Shown in pieces: positions 33,382-42,256 of a stretch of DNA of 64,000 nucleotides. Location of the stretch: NCBI RefSeq assembly GCF_042139015.1, contig NZ_JBHIKY010000019.1:9399-73398 (forward strand). Reading direction: 5' to 3'. Made by a program: the position numbers and the translations under genes. Position 1 is the first letter of the stretch; every line of letters starts with the position of its first letter. Origin of the DNA: JBHIKY01 sp042139015 (GTDB lineage Bacteria; Bacillota; Bacilli; Bacillales; Marinococcaceae). Below the pieces are notes generated by a model. The model was not told the origin of the DNA, did not search any database, and was given only the letters and a program-made list of their open reading frames with translations.

Positions 33382-34869
33382 ATGGAATGGTCACGAGAAA
33401 TGCGTTACCGCCAAATGGAAAATGTATCTAAGGAAGAATGGAAACAGTTAAATGATCAGGTAAGCTCCTGTCCGTGGAGGCAGACTTACCATGTACAGCC
33501 GCCCACCGGCCTTTTAAATGACCCAAATGGGTTTGCTTATTATAATGGAGAATATCATTTGTTTTATCAATGGTTTCCGCTCGGGCCTATACATGGATTA
33601 AAGCATTGGTACCACACCTCCTCCATTGATTTAGTGAATTGGAAAGACAGAGGCACTGCCATCTTTCCCGATACAGACCTGGACAGCCACGGCGCCTATT
33701 CAGGAAGCGGCATCGTCCATGAAGATAAGCTTTACCTTTTCTATACAGGAAACTCAAGAGATGCTTCGTGGAACAGGCATTCTTATCAATGTCTCGCTGT
33801 CATGGATAAAAACGGCAGCATCATGAAACAGGAGCAGGCCGTTATCCCCGGCCCGCCCGACGGCTACACAGAGCATTTTCGTGACCCTAAAGTATGGGAG
33901 GAAAATGGCAGTTATTTTATGGTTATCGGTGCCCAGCGAAAAAATAAAACTGGTGCAGCCTTGTTATATACATCAACAGATATGCTGGACTGGAAGTTTA
34001 GGAATGAAATTAATACATCCTATAATACATTTGGATATATGTGGGAATGCCCGGATTATTTTGAACTCCAGAACAATGGAATTTTAATCTTCTCTCCCCA
34101 GGGTATAGAAGCAGAAGGTGATAATTTTCGAAACATTTATCAGTCCGGATATCTCCTTGGTCATAAACTAAATAAAGAAACTGGTGAGTTTTCCCATGAA
34201 GAGTTTGCAGAACTGGATTTCGGGTTTGACTTCTATGCCCCGCAGACATCTGTTACGCCGGACGGACGCAGAATTCTGGTTGGCTGGATGGGACTGCCGG
34301 ACCTGAGTTATCCCACTGATAAACATATGTGGGCCCACTGCCTGACCCTGCCACGCGAGCTGACTATTCATAATAACAAATTATTACAAAAGCCTGCCGA
34401 GGAGCTGCGGCTGCTAAGACAGTCCAAAAAAACCACATCCCTACTGCTCGACAATCAAATGCTCCCTTTGTATACGTGGGAGGATTCCGCTTATGAACTG
34501 GATGTTCGTATAGAAGGGATTGAAGCTGGCATGGCCGGCATTTCGTTTTGTGCTGGTGAAACGGAAAAGACAATGTTTTATTATGATGCAGACCGGCAAA
34601 AGCTGGTCCTTGACCGAAGTCTCTCCGGCGAACCTGCATCTCCAGAATTTGGAACAACCAGATCAGTTCCTTACGATGAAAAGAACGTCAACATTAGGAT
34701 GTTTGTTGATACTTCTTCCGTTGAAATATTTATAAATAAAGGAGAAGCCGTCTTTACTTCCCGCCTTTTTCCTTCACCGGACAGTAAGGGCATCCAACTT
34801 TTCAGCCATATAGGAGAAGCAGCTTTTTATATCACGAAGTGGTCTTTAAAATCAATTAATAAAGAATAG
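33382..34869 (+). CDS. Sucrose-6-phosphate hydrolase (GH32)
   Basis: A 495-residue GH32 enzyme. The nucleophile is in GLLNDPNGFAYYN, the transition-state Asp in FRDPKVWEENG, and the acid/base Glu in MWECPDYFEL; a C-terminal beta-sandwich follows residue 350. In Bacillales this profile usually belongs to SacA/ScrB, which cleaves sucrose-6-phosphate delivered by a sucrose PTS. Such a PTS lies 12 kb away at 45935-47347. ATG 33382 (MEWSREMRYRQME) follows AAAGGATCGG; the open frame extends 13 codons earlier. It precedes the trehalose operon but has its own terminator. Confidence 0.85.
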   Translation: MEWSREMRYRQMENVSKEEWKQLNDQVSSCPWRQTYHVQPPTGLLNDPNGFAYYNGEYHLFYQWFPLGPIHGLKHWYHTSSIDLVNWKDRGTAIFPDTDLDSHGAYSGSGIVHEDKLYLFYTGNSRDASWNRHSYQCLAVMDKNGSIMKQEQAVIPGPPDGYTEHFRDPKVWEENGSYFMVIGAQRKNKTGAALLYTSTDMLDWKFRNEINTSYNTFGYMWECPDYFELQNNGILIFSPQGIEAEGDNFRNIYQSGYLLGHKLNKETGEFSHEEFAELDFGFDFYAPQTSVTPDGRRILVGWMGLPDLSYPTDKHMWAHCLTLPRELTIHNNKLLQKPAEELRLLRQSKKTTSLLLDNQMLPLYTWEDSAYELDVRIEGIEAGMAGISFCAGETEKTMFYYDADRQKLVLDRSLSGEPASPEFGTTRSVPYDEKNVNIRMFVDTSSVEIFINKGEAVFTSRLFPSPDSKGIQLFSHIGEAAFYITKWSLKSINKE

Positions 34870-34884
34870 AATCTACTAATAAGG

Positions 34885-34921
34885 GTATCTCATAGATAAA
34901 AGATGAGATACTTTTTTTATT
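34885..34921 (+). terminator. Rho-independent terminator of the GH32 gene
   Basis: GTATCTCAT and ATGAGATAC form the stem, followed by TTTTTTT. Confidence 0.9.
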
Positions 34922-34948
34922 GACGAATTTGTATATACAAGTTATTAT
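34920..34948 (+). promoter_or_regulatory. Promoter of the trehalose operon
   Basis: TTGACG (34920-34925) and TATTAT (34943-34948) are separated by exactly 17 bp. A TreR-type dyad occupies the spacer. Confidence 0.75.
34929..34940. promoter_or_regulatory. TreR-type operator O1
   Basis: TTGTATATACAA is a perfect 12-bp palindrome lying between the -35 and -10 boxes. It resembles the operator described for TreR at the B. subtilis tre operon. An identical second copy lies 35 bp downstream. Confidence 0.75.
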
Positions 34949-34963
34949 TTAACTCACATTGAT

Positions 34964-34975
34964 TTGTATATACAA
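34964..34975. promoter_or_regulatory. TreR-type operator O2
   Basis: A second perfect TTGTATATACAA palindrome, 35 bp centre-to-centre from O1 and downstream of the -10 box. The tandem arrangement suits cooperative repression by the GntR-family TreR encoded at 38267. Confidence 0.75.
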
Positions 34976-35042
34976 GTTTATGTAAGCGGATTTATTCACA
35001 CAGAAAAAAATCTTAATAATCTGCAAAATTTTAACCGATGAT

Positions 35043-35056
35043 TGAAAACGGTTACG
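35043..35056. promoter_or_regulatory. cre-like site upstream of treP
   Basis: TGAAAACGGTTACG matches the cre consensus TGWAANCGNTNWCA except for the last base. It lies in the leader just before treP, where CcpA could block transcription. Confidence 0.5.
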
Positions 35057-35069
35057 AGGAGGAGAAGAA

Positions 35070-36491
35070 ATGGCAAAAGTTACTCGCAAGTCTGTTGAAG
35101 AGATTATTGAAGCCATTGGCGGCAGGGATAATATCTCTTCTGTTACTCATTGTGTTACCAGACTGCGTTTTGCTCTGCATGATGAGAGCAAAGTAGACAA
35201 AGAAAAGCTTGAGAATATCGATATTGTCCGCGGGGCTTTTTCAACGAGCGGTCAATATCAAGTTATTATTGGACAAGGTGCCGTAGAGAAGGCTTATAAA
35301 GAATTGACCGAAATTACCGGAATTGAGCAATCCTCTAAAGAAGAAACTAAAGCTGCCGCGGAAAAAAACATGAATGTCTTTCAAAGATTAATTAAAACAT
35401 TAGCTGACATTTTCATACCAATTCTGCCGGCTATCGTTACTGCGGGTTTACTGCTTGGGATTAACAACCTTCTTACGGGAGAAAATATCTTTTACGAAGA
35501 TAACTCCATCGTCGGTGTTCATACTCAGTGGGCAGATTTTGCAGACATGATAGCAGTTATAGCCAATACGGCGTTTACTTTTTTGCCCGCCCTCATAGGC
35601 TGGTCAGCCGTTAGAAAATTCGGAGGCAACCCTTTGCTGGGTATAGTGCTTGGTCTTGTGCTCGTACACCCGGACTTACTTAATGCCAATGACTACGCGG
35701 ATGCGAGCTCTGCAGGCGAAGTTCCAATCTGGAATTTGTTCGGATTTGAAATTGAGAAAATTGGTTATCAGGGACAAGTCCTCCCGATATTATTTGCATC
35801 ATATGTAATAGCTAAAATTGAAATCTTTCTAAAAAATCGTGTTCCTGATTCCATTTCAATGCTGATTGTAGCTCCTGGTGCATTACTGCTCACTGGTTTT
35901 CTTGCATTTATCGTAATTGGTCCGATAACGTTTGCCTTAGGCAATGCGGTTACAGATTTCTTTATAGGTACCTTTAATACTTTTGCCGCTGTCGGCGGAC
36001 TGCTCTATGGCCTTTTATACGCGCCGATGGTAGTTACAGGGCTTCATCACACATTTCTTGCAGTGGATCTTCAGCTTATTAACAGCGAGCAGGGAGGCAC
36101 CTTCTTATGGCCGATTCTTGCTCTATCAAATATTGCACAGGGCTCTGCTGCTTTCGCGATGATGCTTGCGACCAGAGATGAAAAATTAAAAGGACTCTCC
36201 CTTTCTTCTGGTATTTCAGCATATCTTGGCGTTACAGAACCGGCTATGTTCGGGGTAAACCTCCGCTTTAAATTCCCGTTTGTATGCGCCGTGATCGGCT
36301 CAGCTATTGCTGCGATGTTTATTACTTCAAACGGCGTCCTTGCCACCTCTATCGGTGTAGGCGGGGTACCGGGGATTTTCTCAATCTTCCCGGAAAGCTG
36401 GATACCGTTCTTAATTGGAATGGCTATTGTTATCGTGGTTCCATTTGTCCTGACATTCGGCTATGTAAAAGTAAAAAGAATCAAGGTTTAG
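35070..36491 (+). CDS. treP: Trehalose-specific PTS EIIBC component
   Basis: A 473-residue PTS permease. The EIIB domain (residues 1-85) has the phosphorylated Cys in THCVTRLRF. The EIIC domain (about 105-470) has around ten membrane segments, with APMVVTGLHHTFLAVDLQ and GVTEPAMFGVNLRFKFPF typical of glucose-superfamily sucrose/trehalose EIIs. There is no EIIA domain, so EIIA-Glc must be borrowed. It imports trehalose as trehalose-6-phosphate for TreC encoded next. The ATG follows CGAGGAGGAGAAGAA. Confidence 0.9.
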   Translation: MAKVTRKSVEEIIEAIGGRDNISSVTHCVTRLRFALHDESKVDKEKLENIDIVRGAFSTSGQYQVIIGQGAVEKAYKELTEITGIEQSSKEETKAAAEKNMNVFQRLIKTLADIFIPILPAIVTAGLLLGINNLLTGENIFYEDNSIVGVHTQWADFADMIAVIANTAFTFLPALIGWSAVRKFGGNPLLGIVLGLVLVHPDLLNANDYADASSAGEVPIWNLFGFEIEKIGYQGQVLPILFASYVIAKIEIFLKNRVPDSISMLIVAPGALLLTGFLAFIVIGPITFALGNAVTDFFIGTFNTFAAVGGLLYGLLYAPMVVTGLHHTFLAVDLQLINSEQGGTFLWPILALSNIAQGSAAFAMMLATRDEKLKGLSLSSGISAYLGVTEPAMFGVNLRFKFPFVCAVIGSAIAAMFITSNGVLATSIGVGGVPGIFSIFPESWIPFLIGMAIVIVVPFVLTFGYVKVKRIKV

Positions 36492-36507
36492 AATTATTTA
36501 CCCTAAA

Positions 36508-36546
36508 AACCCATTAAGGAGAATGTAGAGCTGTCCTTAATGGGTT
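36508..36546 (+). terminator. Intercistronic hairpin between treP and treC
   Basis: AACCCATTAAGGA and TCCTTAATGGGTT form a perfect 13-bp stem around a 13-base loop. The tail (TATTC) is weak, so it is more likely a partial terminator or mRNA-processing/stability element than a full stop. Confidence 0.65.
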
Positions 36547-36575
36547 TATTCATAATTGAAAGGCTGGTGTCCCCC

Positions 36576-38255
36576 ATGGAATGGTGGAGAAAATCTGTAG
36601 TGTATCAAATATATCCAAAAAGCTTTAATGATACGAATGGAAGTGGAGAAGGAGACATTGATGGAATAATTGAAAAGCTAGATTATTTGAACCAACTAGG
36701 TGTGGATATTATATGGCTTACACCAATATACCGCTCCCCTCAGGTGGACAACGGCTATGATATCAGTGATTACTATACCATTCATGAAGAATTCGGAACT
36801 ATGGCAGATTTCGAAAGACTTCTCAAAGAAGCTCATAAGCGGGAATTAAAAATAATTATGGATATCGTGGTAAACCATACATCCACGGAACACAGTTGGT
36901 TTAAACAATCAGCTGCTTCTAAAGAAAATCCTTATCGTGATTTTTATATTTGGAAAGATCCCGTGAACGGTCAGGCACCTAACAACTGGCAGTCTAAATT
37001 TGGAGGTTCCGCGTGGAAATATGAGGTGAAAACGGGCCAATATTACCTTCATTTATTTGACGAAACCCAGGCAGATTTGAATTGGGAAAATGAACGGGTT
37101 CGTGAGGATGTTTACCAAATGATGACTTATTGGTTTGAAAAAGGCGTGGATGGGTTCCGTCTCGATGTCATCAACCTAATTTCAAAGGATCAGGATATTC
37201 CGGATGATGATGGAAGCACCGCTCCTGGAGACGGCCGCAAATTTTATACAGACGGGCCGCGTGCCCATGAATTTATGAAAGAAATGAATGATCAGGTGTT
37301 TTCTAAATATGACGTCATGACTGTGGGGGAAATGTCTTCCACGACAATTGATCACTGTATTAAATACACTAAGCCTGAGCGAAAAGAACTTAATATGACG
37401 TTTAATTTTCATCATCTGAAAGTTGACTATCCCGGTGGAGAAAAATGGTCACTTGCCGATGTCGATTTTCAAAAACTAAAAGATATCCTTTCCACCTGGC
37501 AGATCCGCATGCACGAAGGCGGCGGATGGAATGCTTTGTTTTGGTGCAATCATGATCAGCCGAGAATAGTAAGCCGCTACGGCGATGATCAGGTGTTTCA
37601 TAACGAATCCGCAAAAATGCTTGCGACAGTCATTCATCTAATGCAGGGAACTCCATTTATTTACCAGGGAGAAGAATTCGGCATGACCAACCCAAACTTT
37701 GATCGTCTTACCGATTATCGGGATATTGAAACGTTAAACCATTATAATATTTTAAAAGAAAAAGGATATTCAGAAGATCAGGTTATGGAGGTCATTAAAG
37801 CCAGATCCAGGGATAATTCCCGCACCCCCGTCCAATGGAACAGCGGGAAAAATGCCGGGTTCACGACGGGGACTCCATGGCTTCCGGCAGCTCCTAACTA
37901 TAAAGAGATTAATGCGGAAGCTGCCCTAAGCCAAAAAGATTCTATCTTTTATCATTACAAGAAGCTGATACAACTTCGTAAAGAGTTTGATATTATTACA
38001 AACGGCAATTATGAGCTTCTCGAACCTGAGCACGGGTCCGTGTTCGCATATACAAGAAATACAGACGATGAAACGCTATTAGTTGTTAATAATTTCTACG
38101 GCTCAGAAACCAGCTTCACTTGGTATCCGAAAACGGAAATCTCGGAAAAAGCCGAAATCCTTATTTCAAATTACAACGATGCTCCCGCGACTATAACCGA
38201 TATTTCGCTGCGGCCTTATGAATCGTTTGCCGCGCTTATCAAAAAACGTAATTGA
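36576..38255 (+). CDS. treC: Alpha,alpha-phosphotrehalase (GH13)
   Basis: A 559-residue GH13 enzyme with the family regions: DIVVNHTSTEHSWF (region I), GFRLDVINLIS (nucleophile Asp), VGEMSSTTIDH (acid/base Glu) and CNHDQPRIVSRYGDD (third Asp). It hydrolyses trehalose-6-phosphate to glucose and glucose-6-phosphate. Position between treP and treR supports this over oligo-1,6-glucosidase, which it closely resembles. The ATG at 36576 gives MEWWRKSVVYQIYPKSF, the standard N-terminus; the frame opens 12 codons earlier. treR starts 12 bp after its end. Confidence 0.9.
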   Translation: MEWWRKSVVYQIYPKSFNDTNGSGEGDIDGIIEKLDYLNQLGVDIIWLTPIYRSPQVDNGYDISDYYTIHEEFGTMADFERLLKEAHKRELKIIMDIVVNHTSTEHSWFKQSAASKENPYRDFYIWKDPVNGQAPNNWQSKFGGSAWKYEVKTGQYYLHLFDETQADLNWENERVREDVYQMMTYWFEKGVDGFRLDVINLISKDQDIPDDDGSTAPGDGRKFYTDGPRAHEFMKEMNDQVFSKYDVMTVGEMSSTTIDHCIKYTKPERKELNMTFNFHHLKVDYPGGEKWSLADVDFQKLKDILSTWQIRMHEGGGWNALFWCNHDQPRIVSRYGDDQVFHNESAKMLATVIHLMQGTPFIYQGEEFGMTNPNFDRLTDYRDIETLNHYNILKEKGYSEDQVMEVIKARSRDNSRTPVQWNSGKNAGFTTGTPWLPAAPNYKEINAEAALSQKDSIFYHYKKLIQLRKEFDIITNGNYELLEPEHGSVFAYTRNTDDETLLVVNNFYGSETSFTWYPKTEISEKAEILISNYNDAPATITDISLRPYESFAALIKKRN

Positions 38256-38266
38256 CAGGGATAAAT

Positions 38267-38974
38267 ATGAGAAAAAAATATATTCGCATCTACGATGACA
38301 TTGCTGAGGGCATCCATAACGGCTACTACGCTGAAGATTCATTACTTCCTTCAGAGCATATTCTAATGAAAAAATATGAAACGTCCAGAGAAACTATTAG
38401 AAAAGCTTTGAAGCTTCTTTCCGAGCACGGCTATATTCAAAAAATTCAAGGAAAAGGCTCAGTGGTACTGGGGATGGATAAGGTGGACTTTCCGGTATCA
38501 GGGCTTGTCAGCTTTAAAGAGCTTGCAGACAAATTAGGAGATAAGGTAACGACATTTGTCACTGCCTTTGAAATATCTGCAAATGACAATATTAGTTCTA
38601 AACATCTAGCTGCCGAAAAAGATATTTGGAAAATTGAAAGGGTCCGTGAAATTAATGGCGAAAAGATAATTTTGGATAAGGATTATATTATTAAAGACCT
38701 CCTGCCCGGACTCACTAAAGAAATCTGTGAAAATTCTATTTATGAATATGCAGAAAATACCGCCGGACTGATCATCAGCTTTGCAAGGAAAGAAATAACT
38801 GTGGAGAAACCTGATTCTAAAGACCAGGAGCTTTTGGACTTAAATAATTATGACAGTATCGTCGTTGTACGTAATTATGTGTACCTTGACAATGCCGTTT
38901 TGTTTCAGTATACCGAATCAAGACACAGACCTGATAAATTCCGTTTTGTTGACTTTGCCAGACGAAACAGATGA
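38267..38974 (+). CDS. treR: Trehalose operon repressor TreR (GntR/HutC family)
   Basis: A 235-residue GntR-family regulator. The winged-helix domain (residues 1-72) has the recognition helix in TSRETIRKALKLLSEHGYI and wing IQGKGSVVL. The C-terminal UTRA domain (about 85-230) binds the effector, trehalose-6-phosphate in B. subtilis. The ATG at 38267 follows CAGGGATAAAT. It is the third gene of the operon and likely represses it through the two TTGTATATACAA dyads upstream of treP. Confidence 0.92.
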   Translation: MRKKYIRIYDDIAEGIHNGYYAEDSLLPSEHILMKKYETSRETIRKALKLLSEHGYIQKIQGKGSVVLGMDKVDFPVSGLVSFKELADKLGDKVTTFVTAFEISANDNISSKHLAAEKDIWKIERVREINGEKIILDKDYIIKDLLPGLTKEICENSIYEYAENTAGLIISFARKEITVEKPDSKDQELLDLNNYDSIVVVRNYVYLDNAVLFQYTESRHRPDKFRFVDFARRNR

Positions 38975-38990
38975 AACAAGTGACGTTCAG

Positions 38991-39080
38991 TGGCGGAAAA
39001 GCAACGGCTGAAAATCCCGCAGGCAGCAAACAGCCAGAGGAAGTTAAAGCGTTGCCCGCAAAAAAGCGTTCGCCTGAAGC
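38991..39080. repeat. Interspersed repeat, family A (copy 2, degenerate)
   Basis: The string GGCGGAAAAGCAACGGCTGA and the later GAGGAAGTTAAAGCGTTGCCCGCAAA read as a degenerate, oppositely oriented copy of the GCTTCGCTTTCCG family. The open frame 38971-39189 through it has no ribosome binding site and is not called as a gene. Confidence 0.5.
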
Positions 39081-39210
39081 AAATCGAATGATAAATAGAA
39101 AATATATGTTATTGTTGCTATTTTCTGTTGCGGTATGGACTTATGAAATTCATTCAACTATTTATATTTTGGAAATTTTGGTACCATGAATAATGAAATG
39201 AGGTGAGCTT

Positions 39211-40146
39211 TTGTTTGAAATAAAAACATATCCTGAATTCTCCTGGTCTCTCTCCAGACATAAAACGTTAATGCACTGTCCCCGTCAATATGCACATCAA
39301 TACTATACTTCCCATAACGGCTGGCTGCGTGATGCTTCAAAAGAAAGTAAACAGGCATACCGTCTGAAAAATTTGACTAACCTGGAAATGTTTTTTGGAT
39401 CTGCAGTCCATGATGTCATTGAAAAGCAAATAGATGAGTATTTAAACACTAGAATGATTCCAGATGAGAAAGGCCTGTTTGAAGATATACGATTGAAATT
39501 AAATAACGCGTTTATTGAATCTACACGAAAATATGACCTCTGGTATCAAAAACCGAAAAAAACCACTATGTTCCATGAAATTTATTATGGAAAAACGAAA
39601 CAGCTGCCCTCAGAAAAAATTGAAAAAATAAAAGGACGCCATGAGGTTGCGGTAAAGCATTTCCTCAATAGTACATCCTTTAAGGAAATTGCCTATAATC
39701 CCAATATTGAATTTTTAGAAGCAGAAAAATTCCGTATTTTAAAAATTGGCAGTCTGAAAGTATTTGTAGTGCTGGACTTACTATACCGGGATCACTACAA
39801 TAATAAATGGGTTATCGTCGATTGGAAAACCGGAAAACAATCTGAGGAAGACCCTTATCAGCTTGCCTTGTATGCATTATATCTACTAGAAGCTTTCCCA
39901 ATTCCCGGACTCGATAATATTGTTATCCGTAATGAATATTTATTGGAAGGCACTCATGTAGAACACTCTCTTGATCCTGTAACTCTGGAAAAGGTTCAGG
40001 AGCTTGTCGGTGTCAGCGTTGATAGAATGACCGACTTTCTTGAAAGTCCGACTGAAAATAAGCCAATGGCTCTTGATGCATTCCCTCAAACTACAGATCA
40101 AAGAGCATGCAGCCGCTGCAATTTTTATGAGCTTTGCTTTTCATAG
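39211..40146 (+). CDS. PD-(D/E)XK nuclease with Fe-S cysteine set (RecB/Cas4-like)
   Basis: A 311-residue nuclease of the RecB/Cas4 clan. FFGSAVHDVIEKQIDEYL carries the conserved His, VFVVLDLLYRD the Asp, and KWVIVDWKTGKQSEEDPYQL the DxK plus Gln motif. Cysteines at HCPRQY near the N-terminus and CSRCNFYELC at the C-terminus would bind a 4Fe-4S cluster as in AddB and Cas4. A single-strand-specific 5' or 3' exonuclease is plausible. The start is a TTG behind GAGGTGAG. It sits alone on the plus strand after the trehalose operon and is followed immediately, in the same frame, by a DUF6884-like gene. A repair or defence role is inference. Confidence 0.8.
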   Translation: MFEIKTYPEFSWSLSRHKTLMHCPRQYAHQYYTSHNGWLRDASKESKQAYRLKNLTNLEMFFGSAVHDVIEKQIDEYLNTRMIPDEKGLFEDIRLKLNNAFIESTRKYDLWYQKPKKTTMFHEIYYGKTKQLPSEKIEKIKGRHEVAVKHFLNSTSFKEIAYNPNIEFLEAEKFRILKIGSLKVFVVLDLLYRDHYNNKWVIVDWKTGKQSEEDPYQLALYALYLLEAFPIPGLDNIVIRNEYLLEGTHVEHSLDPVTLEKVQELVGVSVDRMTDFLESPTENKPMALDAFPQTTDQRACSRCNFYELCFS

Positions 40147-40173
40147 ATTTATAGGCAGGGAGGGATCTGGATA

Positions 40174-40605
40174 CTGGGGACTATATGTATTCTCCCATGT
40201 GGAAGAAAAAAAATATGGGACATTTATCCGAATACAGGACATGTCTCTGCTGCAGAAGCCTATAAAGGAACCCTGCATCATAAAACAAAACAATATGCTG
40301 AAAACCGAAATTTACCTTGGGTTATTTTATCAGCTAAACATGGATTCCTGAGGCCGGAAGATGTTGTGCCAAAAAATTATGACATCGGTTTTCATTTTCC
40401 AGCCAGTCAAGTAATCACTGCTGCAGAGCTTGCTCAACAATGGAAAAAGCTTAAGCTTGATTGTTTTCGAGAAATTGTACTTCTTGCCGGAAAAAAACAC
40501 ACAAAGGTGCTTCTTCCTCTTATTGGAGATGAGCAGACTCTTCTTCAACCGCTTCAAGGATCACGCGGTATAGGTGATATGCTTAAGAAACTAAATGAGG
40601 TTTAG
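40174..40605 (+). CDS. DUF6884-like protein with non-standard start
   Basis: In the same frame as the nuclease and just past its TAG, the sequence reads ICILPCGRKKIWD, then AAEAYKGTLHHKTKQYAE, WVILSAKHGFLRPEDVVPKN and EIVLLAGKKHTKVLLPLIG. This is the pattern of DUF6884-type proteins: a CGxKK N-terminus, a central LSAKHG(F/L)L, and a late LAGKKY. No ATG, GTG or TTG occurs before a GTG at 40366, which would remove half of the domain. A CTG at 40174 lies nine bases after AGGGAGGG and is my choice; ATC at 40165 is an alternative. The function of the family is unknown. Pairing with the nuclease suggests a shared role. Confidence 0.6.
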   Translation: MGTICILPCGRKKIWDIYPNTGHVSAAEAYKGTLHHKTKQYAENRNLPWVILSAKHGFLRPEDVVPKNYDIGFHFPASQVITAAELAQQWKKLKLDCFREIVLLAGKKHTKVLLPLIGDEQTLLQPLQGSRGIGDMLKKLNEV

Positions 40606-40626
40606 GTATCAAATCAGTAGAGCTTA

Positions 40627-42243
40627 CTACTTGAAATTGTAGTAGTGAGCTTCAAGATCTTTTCTGAGTGCCCGCTTTAAAAACTTCCCGACAGACGTCT
40701 TCGGAATTTCTTTCATAAAAATCACATCATCAGGAAGCTGCCATTTGCTGAATTGCGGACTAATAAATTCAATAATTTTCTCTTTGGATACTTTGTTGTT
40801 CTCAGGATCTTTCAGCACTACACAGGCAAGCGGTCTTTCCTGCCATTCGGGATGCGGCACGGCTATTACCGCCGCTTCATATACTTCTTGATGTGCCATA
40901 ATTGCATTTTCCAGATCTACTGAAGAAATCCACTCCCCACCGCTTTTTACAAGATCCTTAGTACGGTCAACAAGCCTCAAATAGCCTTCTTCATTGATAA
41001 CCGCCACATCTCCGGTATACAGCCAGCCGTCACGGAAAGATTCATTCGTTCTTTCATCTTTATAATATTCATCTGCAATCCACGGGCCTCTTATTAGAAG
41101 TTCGCCCATATCAGTGCCATTCCAATTCACTTCTCCGTTCGGGCCTATAATTTTTATTTCTGTCCCAGGTACTGCGAGCCCCTGTGTGGCACGCAGAGAC
41201 AGTTTTTTTTCTTCATTGTACTCATTATGGTAGCTTTTTAATGTGGACACACTTACCAATGGACTTGTTTCAGTCATTCCATAAGCATGTAAAAACGGAA
41301 TATTATAATCTTTCTCAAAGGTTTGAATCATTGCTGCGGGTGCAGCAGATCCGCCGCAGAGCACAGTACGAAGACTTTTTGTCTCATATTCCGCTTTTTC
41401 AAATTCTTTTAACAGCCCCATCCAGATAGTAGGCACTCCTGCAGTTATGGTGATACGGTATTTATCTATCAATTCAGCAAGAAGAGCAGGGTTGAACTGC
41501 GGTCCGGGCATAACCTGCGTGGTCCCAAACCATACTGCTGCAAACGGAAGCCCCCATGCATTCACATGGAACATAGGGACGACCGGCATCATGATATCTT
41601 TCTCAGAGAGGGCCGCACTGTCAGCCAGACCCAGAGACATACTATGTAGAACAATGCCGCGGTGGCTGTACATCACCCCTTTTGGTTTACCGGTCGTTGC
41701 TGAGGTATAGCACAATCCGGCATTTTCATTTTCATTGATTGATTTATTAAATTCTTTTAAGGGCTCAGCTTCTGAAAGCAGCTGCTCATATGAATAAACA
41801 TTGGAAAGAGTGGTTTGTGGAAGTGCTCCATCTGCCATAACAATAAAAGCTTTCACTCTCGTAATCTCATTTTTAACCTCTTCAATTACGGGCAGTAAAT
41901 CTTCATCGACTAATAGAATTTCATCTTCTGCATGGTTTACGATGTAAGCGATGTGCTCTGCCGGCAGGCGGATATTTATCGTATGAAGGACAGCACCTAT
42001 TCCAGGTATAGCAAAATAGGCCTCAAGATGGCGATGATGATTCCAGGCGAAGGTCGCCACTCGCTGCCCCCGTTGAATGCCGAACTTTTTCAGTACAGTG
42101 GCAAGTTTTCTTGTACGCTCACCTACCTGTTCGTATGAGAAATGACTTATACCGGTGGCTGTTCTCGATACAACCTCTTTCTTAGGAAAATATCTTTCAG
42201 CTCTCTCCATTAGGTCTGAAATGAGAAGCTGCTTGTTCATCAT
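40627..42243 (-). CDS. Long-chain fatty-acid--CoA ligase-like enzyme
   Basis: A 538-residue acyl-adenylate-forming enzyme. AMP-binding motif CYTSATTGKPKGVMYSH is present (Ala replaces the usual Gly, as in several acyl-CoA synthetases), with HAYGMTETSP, DGWLYTGDVAVINEEGYLRLVDR and the C-terminal KTSVGKFLKRALRK catalytic Lys region. It activates a carboxylic acid, probably a medium- or long-chain fatty acid, to acyl-CoA. ATG 42243 follows AGGAGGATTTTT; the open frame is 21 codons longer. It lies 13 bp downstream of an SDR dehydrogenase gene, suggesting a small beta-oxidation-type operon. Confidence 0.85.
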   Translation of the reverse strand: MMNKQLLISDLMERAERYFPKKEVVSRTATGISHFSYEQVGERTRKLATVLKKFGIQRGQRVATFAWNHHRHLEAYFAIPGIGAVLHTINIRLPAEHIAYIVNHAEDEILLVDEDLLPVIEEVKNEITRVKAFIVMADGALPQTTLSNVYSYEQLLSEAEPLKEFNKSINENENAGLCYTSATTGKPKGVMYSHRGIVLHSMSLGLADSAALSEKDIMMPVVPMFHVNAWGLPFAAVWFGTTQVMPGPQFNPALLAELIDKYRITITAGVPTIWMGLLKEFEKAEYETKSLRTVLCGGSAAPAAMIQTFEKDYNIPFLHAYGMTETSPLVSVSTLKSYHNEYNEEKKLSLRATQGLAVPGTEIKIIGPNGEVNWNGTDMGELLIRGPWIADEYYKDERTNESFRDGWLYTGDVAVINEEGYLRLVDRTKDLVKSGGEWISSVDLENAIMAHQEVYEAAVIAVPHPEWQERPLACVVLKDPENNKVSKEKIIEFISPQFSKWQLPDDVIFMKEIPKTSVGKFLKRALRKDLEAHYYNFK

Positions 42244-42256
42244 AAAAATCCTCCTA

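Noticed and set aside
38971..39189. A 72-codon frame overlapping the treR stop by four bases
   Set aside because: Its first half is a family-A interspersed repeat and its second half lacks a ribosome binding site and homology; ATGA overlap alone is weak support.
40040..40351. 103-codon frame overlapping the nuclease 3' end
   Set aside because: The conserved DUF6884 signal lies in a different frame; this one has no recognisable content.
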